Assembly: GCA_031550605.1 (NCBI GenBank)
Contig: JAVBOK010000030.1
Location: forward strand, 5,118 to 69,117
Reading direction: 5' to 3'
DNA: 64,000 nucleotides
From: FLUQ01 sp031550605
Lineage (GTDB): Bacteria; Desulfobacterota; Desulfovibrionia; Desulfovibrionales; Desulfovibrionaceae
The notes below the pieces were generated by a model, which ran no database searches, was not told the origin of the DNA, and saw nothing but the letters and a program-made list of their open reading frames with translations. The translations under genes were made by a program, and so were the position numbers. Below are positions 1-7,144 of this stretch, one piece after another. How positions within the stretch are numbered: position 1 is the first letter of the stretch; the number at the start of each line of letters is the position of its first letter.

Positions 1-72
1 TTGGGGAGTTGTCTCGCGCTGCAGCTGATCCAGCGTGTAGGCGGTCGTTTCAAGACTCAATGTCGGTTTCAT
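1..72 (-). CDS. Possible 5' end of an unidentified minus-strand gene, cut by the window edge
   Basis: Reading the minus strand from an ATG whose first base is 72, the frame stays open to the window edge and gives 24 residues starting MKPTLSLETTAYTLDQLQ. It would be divergent from aroQ. No clear Shine-Dalgarno sequence precedes the ATG and 24 residues are too few to assign a family, so this could equally be chance open frame. Confidence 0.3.
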   Translation of the reverse strand, partial: MKPTLSLETTAYTLDQLQRETTPQ

Positions 73-82
73 GATTAGCCGC

Positions 83-113
83 TTGACAATAAGGTCATTA
101 TCGAAAAAAATAT
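83..113 (+). promoter_or_regulatory. Possible sigma-70 promoter for aroQ-efp
   Basis: A perfect -35 hexamer TTGACA lies at 83-88. The only AT-rich -10 candidates are AAATAT (108-113) or overlapping hexamers at a longer-than-ideal spacing of about 19. It lies about 45 bases upstream of the aroQ ATG. The -35 is clear; the -10 is weak. Confidence 0.3.
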
Positions 114-156
114 CTGGCTTCGTTTGTATACCCCATATCGATACGGAAGGAAAGCG

Positions 157-621
157 ATGCCGGCTGTCTATGATTTTCTGGTGCTGAACGGCCCCAATCT
201 GGGCGCGCTGGGCGTGCGCGAACCGGAAATTTACGGTACGGAAGGCATGGATGTCGTGCCCGGCCTTGTGGGCCGTGTGCTGGGCGACCAGGCGGGACGG
301 GTCAGGCTTTCCTTTTTCCAGAGCAATTCAGAGGGCGCGCTGATTGACCGCATGGAAGAGGCAAGGGCCGCGGGAACGCACGGCATCGTTCTGAACGCCG
401 GGGCTTATACCCACACCAGCCTTGCCCTGGCGGACTGTCTGGCCTGGATCGGCATTCCCGCCGTGGAAGTGCACATCAGCAATGTGCTGGCCCGGCCGGA
501 AGCGATCAGACGGCAAAGTTACATCGGCGCCAAAGCCATCGGCACCATCGCCGGGTTCGGGCTTGTGGGCTACGCGCTGGCCGTCCGCGCCCTGTTGGAA
601 CATTGTGACAGAAAAGCGTAA
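157..621 (+). CDS. aroQ: 3-dehydroquinate dehydratase, type II
   Basis: AroQ dehydrates 3-dehydroquinate to 3-dehydroshikimate, step three of the shikimate pathway, in the cytoplasm. The 154-residue product has the normal length for a type II dehydroquinase. Visible signatures are NGPNLGALGVREPEIYG near the N-terminus (Arg21 and the catalytic Tyr26), FFQSNSEG, NAGAYTHTS (Asn80) and EVHISN (His106). The frame stays open upstream to a TTG at 124, but the ATG at 157 has GGAAGG at 145-150 in front of it and begins right at the family fold, so 157 was chosen. It is followed by efp in the same direction, as often seen for aroQ-efp pairs. The N-terminal loop reads NLGALG where NLNLLG is more usual, a mild divergence. 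Family assignment is firm. Confidence 0.95.
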   Translation: MPAVYDFLVLNGPNLGALGVREPEIYGTEGMDVVPGLVGRVLGDQAGRVRLSFFQSNSEGALIDRMEEARAAGTHGIVLNAGAYTHTSLALADCLAWIGIPAVEVHISNVLARPEAIRRQSYIGAKAIGTIAGFGLVGYALAVRALLEHCDRKA

Positions 622-684
622 TTTTCCGGTGCGGCGGCTTCAGGCGAAGACGCCGTTGGTACCGTCATCCCATCAGGAGGTTTC

Positions 685-1245
685 ATGTATTCTACCACAG
701 ACTTCAGAAAGGGCCTGAAGATCGAAGTCGACGACACCCCGTACGAAGTCGTCGATTATCAGCATTTCAAGCCCGGCAAGGGCGGGGCCATGGTGCGCAC
801 CAAGTTGCGCAACATCTTGACCGGCCGCATGCAGGATATAACTTTTCGCGCCGGTGAAAAAGTCGGCCGGCCGGACCTTGAAGTGCGGGAAATGCAGTTC
901 CTGTACCGTGAAGGCAGCGACCTGGTGTTCATGGATCTTTCCACTTACGAGCAACTGCATCTGGCTCAAGATGTCGTGGGAAGCAAAGGCGGCTATCTGA
1001 AGGAAAGCCAGATCATACAGGTGCTGCTGTACCGGGCTTCGCCCCTGGATATCGAACTGCCCCTGTCCCTGGTGCTTCAGGTGACGGATACCGAACCCGG
1101 CGCCAAAGGCGACACGGTTTCCAACGTGACCAAACCAGCCACCCTGGAAACCGGCGCCATGGTGCAGGTGCCCTTGTTCGTGAACATAGGCGACAAGGTC
1201 AAAATCGACACGCGGTCCAACGAGTACCTGGGGAGAGAATCCTGA
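685..1245 (+). CDS. efp: Elongation factor P
   Basis: EF-P binds between the ribosomal P and E sites and rescues stalling at consecutive prolines. At 186 residues it matches the family, with the three beta-barrel domains of EF-P: a KOW-like N-domain holding FKPGKGGA, whose tip Lys32 is the residue modified in Lys-type EF-Ps, then two OB-like domains ending in the conserved DKVKIDTRSNEYLGR segment. A strong ribosome binding site (AGGAGG just upstream of 685) fixes the start. It lies 63 bases after aroQ and is followed by a hairpin terminator, so aroQ-efp probably form one transcription unit. No EpmA/EpmB lysylation enzyme is encoded in the window, so the modification route cannot be told. Confidence 0.96.
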   Translation: MYSTTDFRKGLKIEVDDTPYEVVDYQHFKPGKGGAMVRTKLRNILTGRMQDITFRAGEKVGRPDLEVREMQFLYREGSDLVFMDLSTYEQLHLAQDVVGSKGGYLKESQIIQVLLYRASPLDIELPLSLVLQVTDTEPGAKGDTVSNVTKPATLETGAMVQVPLFVNIGDKVKIDTRSNEYLGRES

Positions 1246-1321
1246 TGCGGAAAACCGCACCGGAACTGGCCCGCCCCCTGTCGCGCAGACAGGGAAAAAG
1301 GTCCCCGGGGCGATAATTACG

Positions 1322-1370
1322 CGGCCGGCTTTTCCCGGAATTCCGACGGGGAAAGCCGGCCGAGCCTTTT
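1322..1370 (+). terminator. Rho-independent terminator after efp
   Basis: A long GC-rich inverted repeat, GGCCGGCTTTTCCC (from 1323) against GGGGAAAGCCGGCC (to about 1361), with a short loop and then CTTTT (to 1370). It sits between the convergent efp and aldo/keto reductase genes and may serve both strands. Confidence 0.65.
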
Positions 1371-1445
1371 GTGCAACCGTTCCGCGCTGCAGGAACGAAC
1401 ATATTTTTCAATCGGGGCTGTCGCTGCAACCCGGCTGCGGCAAGT

Positions 1446-2612
1446 CTATGAACAAAGCGTCGCGGCCACGCGCGGCATCTCGTCGCTGACGGGCAGGGCC
1501 TGGGGACATTTGGTTTCGCATTCCCTGCACTGTATACATTTGTCGGCCCGTTCGCCGGGTTGCGTCTGCAAGTTGTAAAAGAATTTCGTACGCTCGCGCA
1601 ACGCCGCGTCGTCACTCAAAAAATAATCATTATACGTGGTGAAGTTCTTGGGGATATTGACCCCGGCGGGGCAGGGCAGGCAATAGCCGCAGGCCGTGCA
1701 TTGCACCTTGATACGGCTGACGAAATGGCGGCGCACCTGATCCAGCGCGGCCAGATCCTCTCCGCTCAGCGCGCCCGCGCCGGCGGCGTCGGCGGCGGCA
1801 AGGTTTTCTTCCACCTGCGCCATGGTGCTCATGCCGCTGAGCACCACCTGCACCGCATCCTGATTCCACAGCCAGCGCAGTCCCCAGTCGGCCAGAGACC
1901 ATTCCGGACGGACGGCGGCAAGGACGGCGCGCATCTCTTCCGGCACATGGTTGACCAGAAAGCCGCCCCGTAAAGGCTCCATGACGACAATGCCCAGGCC
2001 GCGCTCCGCCGCCAGGGCCAGACCCTTTTGTCCGGCCTGATATTGCTGGTCCAGATAGTTGTATTGGATCTGGATGAATTCCCAATCGTAGGAATGTATG
2101 ATATCCTCAAACACAGCGAAGCGATCGTGAAACGAAAAACCGACATGACGGATCCGGCCGTCCCGTTTCGCCGTGTCAAGAAAATCAAACAGCTTCATAT
2201 CCCGCAGCGCGGGCCAGGTCAGGCTGTTCAGGTTATGAGCCAGATAGCAGTCAATATGGTCGGTTTCCAGGCGTTGCAACTGGGTGTCAAGGATGCGGTC
2301 CATGTCGGCACGACTGCTCACCGACCAGGCGGGCAGTTTTGTGGCCAGCAGCACCCTGGACCGGTAGCCGTCGCGCAAAGCCCGGCCGACAAAAGGTTCG
2401 CTGGCGCCCGGTTCGCGTATGCCCTTGCTGCCGTGATACGGCCATGCGGTATCCAGATAATTGACCCCCCGGTCAATGGCTTTGCGAACCATTGCCGTGG
2501 CCAGCGCTTCGTCAATGCAGGAAGCGTCCGGTCCGTCAAGGGGCAGGCGCATGCAGCCGAACCCCAAAAGGGAAACGTTTTTTTGCGTTTTGCCGAAGGG
2601 TCTTTTTTCCAT
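1446..2612 (-). CDS. Aldo/keto reductase with C-terminal 4Fe-4S ferredoxin-like domain
   Basis: The 388-residue protein has an aldo/keto reductase TIM barrel (about residues 1-300; start MEKRPFGKTQKNVSLLGFG, then NYLDTAWPYHG with the catalytic Asp/Tyr, TKLPAWS with the Lys and YLAHNLN with the His). A ferredoxin-like tail carries two cysteine clusters: C-x2-C-x2-C-x2-C-P at 305-314 and C-x2-C-x2-C-x3-C-P at 359-369. This fused subgroup is common in anaerobes and is thought to couple NAD(P)H or Fe-S electron flow to carbonyl reduction; the substrate is unknown. It is divergent from atoE, and the roughly 440-base region between them holds three palindromes, so co-regulation with the ato operon is possible but unproven. 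Confidence 0.88.
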   Translation of the reverse strand: MEKRPFGKTQKNVSLLGFGCMRLPLDGPDASCIDEALATAMVRKAIDRGVNYLDTAWPYHGSKGIREPGASEPFVGRALRDGYRSRVLLATKLPAWSVSSRADMDRILDTQLQRLETDHIDCYLAHNLNSLTWPALRDMKLFDFLDTAKRDGRIRHVGFSFHDRFAVFEDIIHSYDWEFIQIQYNYLDQQYQAGQKGLALAAERGLGIVVMEPLRGGFLVNHVPEEMRAVLAAVRPEWSLADWGLRWLWNQDAVQVVLSGMSTMAQVEENLAAADAAGAGALSGEDLAALDQVRRHFVSRIKVQCTACGYCLPCPAGVNIPKNFTTYNDYFLSDDAALRERTKFFYNLQTQPGERADKCIQCRECETKCPQALPVSDEMPRVAATLCS

Positions 2613-2731
2613 AAGGCCTGCCTTGGGCCCTCTGCGCGCGGCAAAGGGCGAGTACTAGCCGCGGTCGGGCGGCCGGGTGCGGTCGCTGCAGCATACACGA
2701 GAGCGGTCCGGATAACCAGAGGCGGCATTCT

Positions 2732-2831
2732 GTCTCCGAACAGAGACGAGTCTCCCTAGGGAGACAGTTCCATGCGCCGGGCTTTTCGCTTTTTTTCACA
2801 AACAGGGCGACAAACGTCTCGTAAAAGAGAC
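2732..2831. promoter_or_regulatory. Three GTCTC-N6-GAGAC palindromes: probable enhancer (UAS) sites for a sigma-54 activator
   Basis: Three copies of the same 16-base dyad are seen: 2732-2747 (spacer CGAACA), 2750-2765 (a perfect palindrome, GTCTCCCTAGGGAGAC) and 2816-2831 (spacer GTAAAA). Centres are 18 and 66 bases apart. They lie about 180-265 bases upstream of the transcription start predicted from the sigma-54 promoter at 2981, the usual distance for sites bound by AAA+ enhancer-binding proteins. In E. coli the ato operon is activated by the sigma-54 activator AtoC; this is a plausible analogue, but the sequence differs and no activator gene is in the window. Confidence 0.75.
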
Positions 2832-2980
2832 AAGATGCGGATAGGGTGCAGGCGGAGAGATGATCCGCGCGTGAAGAACGGAAATGTTTTTGGGGGCAAC
2901 AGCGTGTATTCAAAGAAATTTTTTCTTTTTCTATTCCATGTCGATGCAACCGGTTTGTGACTTGTCGGGTGTTTGGAACA

Positions 2981-2994
2981 GGCACGTAACTTGC
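2981..2994 (+). promoter_or_regulatory. Sigma-54 (-24/-12) promoter of the ato operon
   Basis: The element GGCACG-N4-TTGCT has GG at 2981-2982 and GC at 2993-2994, exactly the required GG-N10-GC spacing, and matches the consensus TGGCACG-N4-TTGCW except for A in place of the first T. Predicted transcription start is near 3006, leaving a leader of about 45 bases before the atoE ATG. RpoN itself is encoded at 23708-25135. Confidence 0.8.
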
Positions 2995-3050
2995 TTTGCC
3001 AGAACGACGGCAAAGCTCCTATGCGAAACTCTCTATTACAAGGAGCCCAT

Positions 3051-4370
3051 ATGAAAGCAGTTGTCCGGTTTTTTGTAGCCTTTATGCAGCGGTACCTTCC
3101 TGATGCATTTCTGTTTGCGGTTATTCTGACCTTTATCGCTTTTGCCGGCGCCTGGGCTCTGACAGGCAAAACGTTCATGGAGCTTATCCGGTTCTGGGGC
3201 AACGGGCTGTGGGGCATTCTCGGCTTTGCCATGCAGATGATCCTGATCGTGGTCACCGGGCACACCATGGCCAGCAGCGGCCCCGTGAAACGCCTGCTTT
3301 CCTCTCTGGCCAGCATTCCCAAAGATTCCGCCGGAGCGGCCATGCTGTGCTGCTTCATTACCGGCCTGGCTTCCTTTCTGAACTGGGGTTTCGGCCTGGT
3401 CGTGGCCGCGCTTCTGGCGCGCGAACTGGCCCGCAAGGTGCCCCGCATGGACTACAGCTATGTCGTGGCGGCCGGTTACGGCGGCTTCGTTATCTGGCAC
3501 GGGGGCATTTCCGGATCCATTCCCCTGGCTGTCGCCACCAAAGGGCATCTGGTGGAAAAACTGACCGGCATCATCCCTACCACCCAGACCATTTTTTCCG
3601 TGCAGAACCTGATCATCACCTTCTTCATCATTTTCACCCTGCCGTTCATCATGAAGCTGATTTCCCCGACGGACAGCGAAACCAAAGTCGTTGACCCCGA
3701 ACTGCTGGTTGAACCGGAAGAACCCAAGGAACCCGAAAACAAAACCTTCGCGCAGAGGCTGGAATATTCCCGCATCATCACCTGGGTCTTCGGGGCCATG
3801 GGCGTCATTTTCCTGGGCGACTACTTCATCAAGAACGGCTTCCTGAACCTGTCGCTGAACATCGTGATCTGTCTGTTCATGTGGGCCGGCATTATTCTGC
3901 ACGGCACCCCCATTTCCTACATCCGCGCGGTCAACGAAGCCATCAAGGGCTGCGCGGGCATCGCGGTGCAGTTCCCCCTGTACGGGGGCATCCAGGGACT
4001 GATGGTTTCTTCCGGTCTTGCCGCCATCATCGCCAAATGGTTCATTTCCTTTTCCACTGTGGACACGTTCGCGCTGTTTACCTTCTTGGCCGGCGGCGTT
4101 ATCAATATCTTTGTGCCTTCGGGCGGCGGCCAGTGGGTCGTGCAGGGCCCGATCAACATGCCCGCGGCAATCGAACTGGGCGTTTCCCCCGCCAAGGTGG
4201 CCATGAGCATCGCGTATGGCGACCAATGGACCAACATGATTCAGCCGTTCTGGGCTCTGCCGCTTCTGGGCATCGCCAAGCTGGGCGCCAAGGACATCAT
4301 GGGCTATTGCGTGATAGTCCTGTTCTGGAGCGGCATCGTCATCGGCACGGGCCTGCTGTTCTGGAGATAA
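3051..4370 (+). CDS. atoE: Short-chain fatty acid transporter, AtoE family
   Basis: A polytopic inner-membrane protein of 439 residues with many hydrophobic segments, matching the AtoE/short-chain fatty acid transporter family, which imports acetoacetate, butyrate and related acids. The conserved glycine-rich stretch FVPSGGGQWVVQGP near residue 355 and the AYGDQWTNMIQPFW segment after it are characteristic. The frame extends 26 codons upstream, but ATG 3051 has AAGGAG at 3040-3045 and begins with MKAVVRFF, the natural N-terminus. It is the first gene of the atoE-atoB-atoD-atoA operon, downstream of the sigma-54 promoter at 2981. Confidence 0.92.
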   Translation: MKAVVRFFVAFMQRYLPDAFLFAVILTFIAFAGAWALTGKTFMELIRFWGNGLWGILGFAMQMILIVVTGHTMASSGPVKRLLSSLASIPKDSAGAAMLCCFITGLASFLNWGFGLVVAALLARELARKVPRMDYSYVVAAGYGGFVIWHGGISGSIPLAVATKGHLVEKLTGIIPTTQTIFSVQNLIITFFIIFTLPFIMKLISPTDSETKVVDPELLVEPEEPKEPENKTFAQRLEYSRIITWVFGAMGVIFLGDYFIKNGFLNLSLNIVICLFMWAGIILHGTPISYIRAVNEAIKGCAGIAVQFPLYGGIQGLMVSSGLAAIIAKWFISFSTVDTFALFTFLAGGVINIFVPSGGGQWVVQGPINMPAAIELGVSPAKVAMSIAYGDQWTNMIQPFWALPLLGIAKLGAKDIMGYCVIVLFWSGIVIGTGLLFWR

Positions 4371-4443
4371 CGGGCTCTTTGCCCGTCGCATCGTTGCGTT
4401 TGTGTTCTATTGCTTTCTTGTAACGTTTTGGAGGTATCACAAC

Positions 4444-5622
4444 ATGAAAGAAATCGTCATTGTTTCCGCAACCCGCACCATGACCGGCAGCTTCAACGGT
4501 GCGCTTCTGCCCTGCAGCGCCATCGAACTGGGCACCACCGTGATAAAGGAAGCCTGCAAACGGGCCGGCATCGCCCCCGCAGAAGTGGACGAAGTGATCA
4601 TGGGCAATATCCTGCAGGGAGGCCTTGGCCAGAACCCGGCCCGCCAGGCCGCCGTGCACGCGGGGGTTCCCATCGAAACCCCCAGCTATACGATCAACCA
4701 TCTGTGCGGTTCCGGCCTGAAGGCCGTGTGCCTGGGGGCGCTTTCCCTGCAGGCCGGTGAGGCGACCTGCGTGGTGGCCGGCGGCATGGAAAGCATGTCC
4801 AACGCGCCGTACCTTCTGCCCAAAGCCCGCCAGGGCCTGCGCATGGGCGACGCCGCGCTGGTCGACATGATGATCCACGACGGGTTGACCGATATTTTCA
4901 ACGGCTACCACATGGGCATCACCGCTGAAAATCTGGCGGAAAAATATACCGTCACCCGCGAGGACCAGGACGCCTTCGCCCTGTCGTCGCAACAGAAAGC
5001 CGTGGCGGCCATCGATTCCGGCGCGTTCAGGGAAGAAATCTGCCCGGTGGTGATCAAGGACCGCAAGGGGGACAAGATCATCGACACGGATGAATATCCC
5101 CGCCGCGACGCTTCCGTCGAAAGCATGGCCAAGTTGCGCCCGGCCTTCAAAAAAGACGGCACCGTCACGGCCGGCAACGCGTCGGGCATCAACGACGGCG
5201 CGGCCGCCATCGTGCTGATGACCAGGGAAAGGGCGGAACAGAAAGGCCTGAAGCCCCTGGCCCGCATCGTCTCTTTCGCATCCGCCGGGGTTGACCCCTC
5301 CATTATGGGCTACGGCCCGGTGCCCGCCACCCGCCTGGCCCTGAAAAAAGCCGGCTGGACCGTGGATGATCTCGACTTCATCGAAGCCAACGAAGCCTTC
5401 GCGGCCCAGGCCGTCACCGTGGCACGCGAATTGAAATTTCCGGCGGAAAAAATCAACGTCAACGGCGGCGCCATTGCCATCGGCCATCCGATCGGCGCCA
5501 GCGGCGCGCGCATTCTGACCACGCTGCTGTACATTCTGAAGAACCGGGGCGCCAAACGGGGTCTTGCCACGCTGTGCATCGGCGGCGGCCAGGGCATCGC
5601 CATGCTGGTTGAACGGATATAA
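4444..5622 (+). CDS. atoB: Acetyl-CoA C-acetyltransferase (thiolase)
   Basis: A 392-residue thiolase, the usual length. The acyl-accepting Cys88 lies in NHLCGSG, His348 in GHPIGASGAR and the second catalytic Cys378 in CIGGGQG. It interconverts two acetyl-CoA with acetoacetyl-CoA plus CoA. The ATG at 4444 has a GGAGG ribosome site at 4430-4434; the 14 codons read upstream of it are not conserved. It sits between the transporter and the two CoA-transferase subunits, so the likely job is breakdown of acetoacetate or related acids to acetyl-CoA; direction cannot be told from sequence. A broader beta-ketothiolase specificity is possible. Confidence 0.94.
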   Translation: MKEIVIVSATRTMTGSFNGALLPCSAIELGTTVIKEACKRAGIAPAEVDEVIMGNILQGGLGQNPARQAAVHAGVPIETPSYTINHLCGSGLKAVCLGALSLQAGEATCVVAGGMESMSNAPYLLPKARQGLRMGDAALVDMMIHDGLTDIFNGYHMGITAENLAEKYTVTREDQDAFALSSQQKAVAAIDSGAFREEICPVVIKDRKGDKIIDTDEYPRRDASVESMAKLRPAFKKDGTVTAGNASGINDGAAAIVLMTRERAEQKGLKPLARIVSFASAGVDPSIMGYGPVPATRLALKKAGWTVDDLDFIEANEAFAAQAVTVARELKFPAEKINVNGGAIAIGHPIGASGARILTTLLYILKNRGAKRGLATLCIGGGQGIAMLVERI

Positions 5623-5633
5623 AGGAGGCGGGT

Positions 5634-6296
5634 ATGCGAGAAATCATCACTCCGGCCGCGGCGGCAGACCTGGTAAAAGACGGCGATACCGTCATGTTCG
5701 GAGGCTTCATGGGCTGCGGCACGCCGCATTCCATCGTGGACGCGCTGCTGGAAAAAGGCGTCAAAGACCTGACCATCATCTGCAACGACGCGGGCCTTAC
5801 GGATTACGGCGTGGGCAGGCTGGTGGTGTCAAAACAGATCAAAAAAACCATCGCCAGCCATATTGGTCTAAACCCGGAAGCGGGCAAACAGATGAACTCC
5901 GGCGAGATGGAAATCGACCTGATCCCTCAGGGCACGCTCGCCGAGCGCATCCGGGCGGCCGGTTCGGGCCTGGGCGGTTTTTTGACCCCCACGGGCGTCG
6001 GCACCACAGTGGCCGAAGGCAAGCAGGTCATCACCGTCGACTGCCGCGAGTATCTGCTGGAAAAACCCCTGCGCGCCGACATCGCCCTGCTGAAAGCGCA
6101 CAAGGCGGACAAGGCCGGCAACCTGATTTACCGCCGCTCCACGCGGAACTTCAACCCGCTGATGGCCATGGCCGCTGGACTGGTCATCGCTGAAGTCGAC
6201 GAAATCGTTGAAATAGGCCAGATGGATCCCGACACGGTCCATACGCCCGGCATTTTCGTCAAGTATCTGGTGTTGTCGCAGAAAGGGGGCAAGTGA
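5634..6296 (+). CDS. atoD: 3-oxoacid/acetate CoA-transferase subunit A
   Basis: The 220-residue alpha subunit of a two-subunit CoA transferase, with the family's GDTVMFGGFMGCGTPHSI near residue 20 and GLGGFLTPTGVGT near residue 115. Together with the next gene it moves CoA between acyl-CoA and a free acid, activating imported acids for thiolysis. It starts 11 bases after atoB with a GGAGG site and overlaps atoA by one base (TGATG), indicating translational coupling. Preference among acetoacetate, butyrate and succinate cannot be read from sequence. Confidence 0.92.
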   Translation: MREIITPAAAADLVKDGDTVMFGGFMGCGTPHSIVDALLEKGVKDLTIICNDAGLTDYGVGRLVVSKQIKKTIASHIGLNPEAGKQMNSGEMEIDLIPQGTLAERIRAAGSGLGGFLTPTGVGTTVAEGKQVITVDCREYLLEKPLRADIALLKAHKADKAGNLIYRRSTRNFNPLMAMAAGLVIAEVDEIVEIGQMDPDTVHTPGIFVKYLVLSQKGGK

Positions 6297-6943
6297 TGGA
6301 CGCGAAAGAAATCATCGCCATACGCGTGGGGCAGGAATTCAAGAACGGCGACTATGTCAACCTGGGCATAGGCATTCCGACGCTGGTCGCCAACCACCTG
6401 CCGCCCGGCGTCACGGTCATCCTGCAGTCGGAAAACGGTTTTCTGGGCGTCGGGCCGGCCCCTTCGGAAGACAAAATCGATATGGATCTGGTCAACGCCG
6501 GCGGCAAGCCGGTGACCATTCTGCCCGGAGGCGCCACCTTTGACAGTTCCATGTCCTTCGCCATCATCCGGGGCGGGCACGTGGCGGCCACGGTCCTAGG
6601 CGCTCTTGAAGTGGACGAGGAAGGCAATCTGGCCAACTGGATTATTCCCGGCAAAATGGTGCCGGGCATGGGCGGGGCCATGGATCTGGTCGTGGGCGCG
6701 CGAAAGGTGATCCTGGCCATGGAGCATACGGCCAAGGGCCGCCCCAAGATTCTGAAAAAATGCACCCTGCCGCTGACCGCGGCCAAAGAAGTGGACATGA
6801 TCGTCACGGAACTGGCGGTGTTCAAGTACCTGCCCAAACTCACCCTGGTGGAACTGGCCCCCGGCGTGACCCAGGAGCAGGTCAGGGAAGCCACCGAAGC
6901 TGACTACGCCATATCGCCGTACCTGAAGGCCATGCCTGTCTGA
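6296..6943 (+). CDS. atoA: 3-oxoacid/acetate CoA-transferase subunit B
   Basis: The beta subunit (215 residues) carries the catalytic glutamate in the motif SENGFLGVG, where the enzyme-CoA thioester forms, and the family opening IAIRVGQEFKNGDYVNLGIGIPT. The ATG at 6296 overlaps the atoD stop; an in-frame GTG three bases earlier (6293) is possible but less likely. It is the last gene of the operon and is followed by two hairpins and a rho-independent terminator at 7079-7115. Confidence 0.92.
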   Translation: MDAKEIIAIRVGQEFKNGDYVNLGIGIPTLVANHLPPGVTVILQSENGFLGVGPAPSEDKIDMDLVNAGGKPVTILPGGATFDSSMSFAIIRGGHVAATVLGALEVDEEGNLANWIIPGKMVPGMGGAMDLVVGARKVILAMEHTAKGRPKILKKCTLPLTAAKEVDMIVTELAVFKYLPKLTLVELAPGVTQEQVREATEADYAISPYLKAMPV

Positions 6944-6961
6944 TGCATTGCACGCGTGAAC

Positions 6962-7015
6962 CGCCTGCGTGGAGTGCGAACCCGCCACGCAGGCGCATGC
7001 GGCATTCATTGCCGC
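6962..7015 (+). other. Two stable hairpins in the ato 3' untranslated region
   Basis: A perfect 11-base stem (6962-6972 with 6985-6995, loop 12) is followed at once by a 6-base stem GCGGCA/TGCCGC (6999-7004 with 7010-7015, loop TTCAT). Neither has a T run, so they are not terminators by themselves. They precede the true terminator at 7079 and may protect the mRNA 3' end or belong to a processed 3' RNA. Confidence 0.4.
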
Positions 7016-7078
7016 GGAAAACGCCGGAGTGAGCGTGCCTTTGCAAACCCCGGCCTTGCGGAGGTTGTCATCAATCTG

Positions 7079-7115
7079 AAGCCTTCCCCGCCGCTTGCGG
7101 CCGGGAAGGCTTTTT
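7079..7115 (+). terminator. Rho-independent terminator of the ato operon
   Basis: AAGCCTTCCC...GGGAAGGC with an inner CCGC/GCGG pairing (7081-7110), directly followed by five T (7111-7115). It lies 30 bases upstream of the ftsK ATG, which rules out an ftsK start within this hairpin. Confidence 0.8.
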
Positions 7116-7144
7116 ACTATAGAGCAGACGAGCGATACGCAGTC

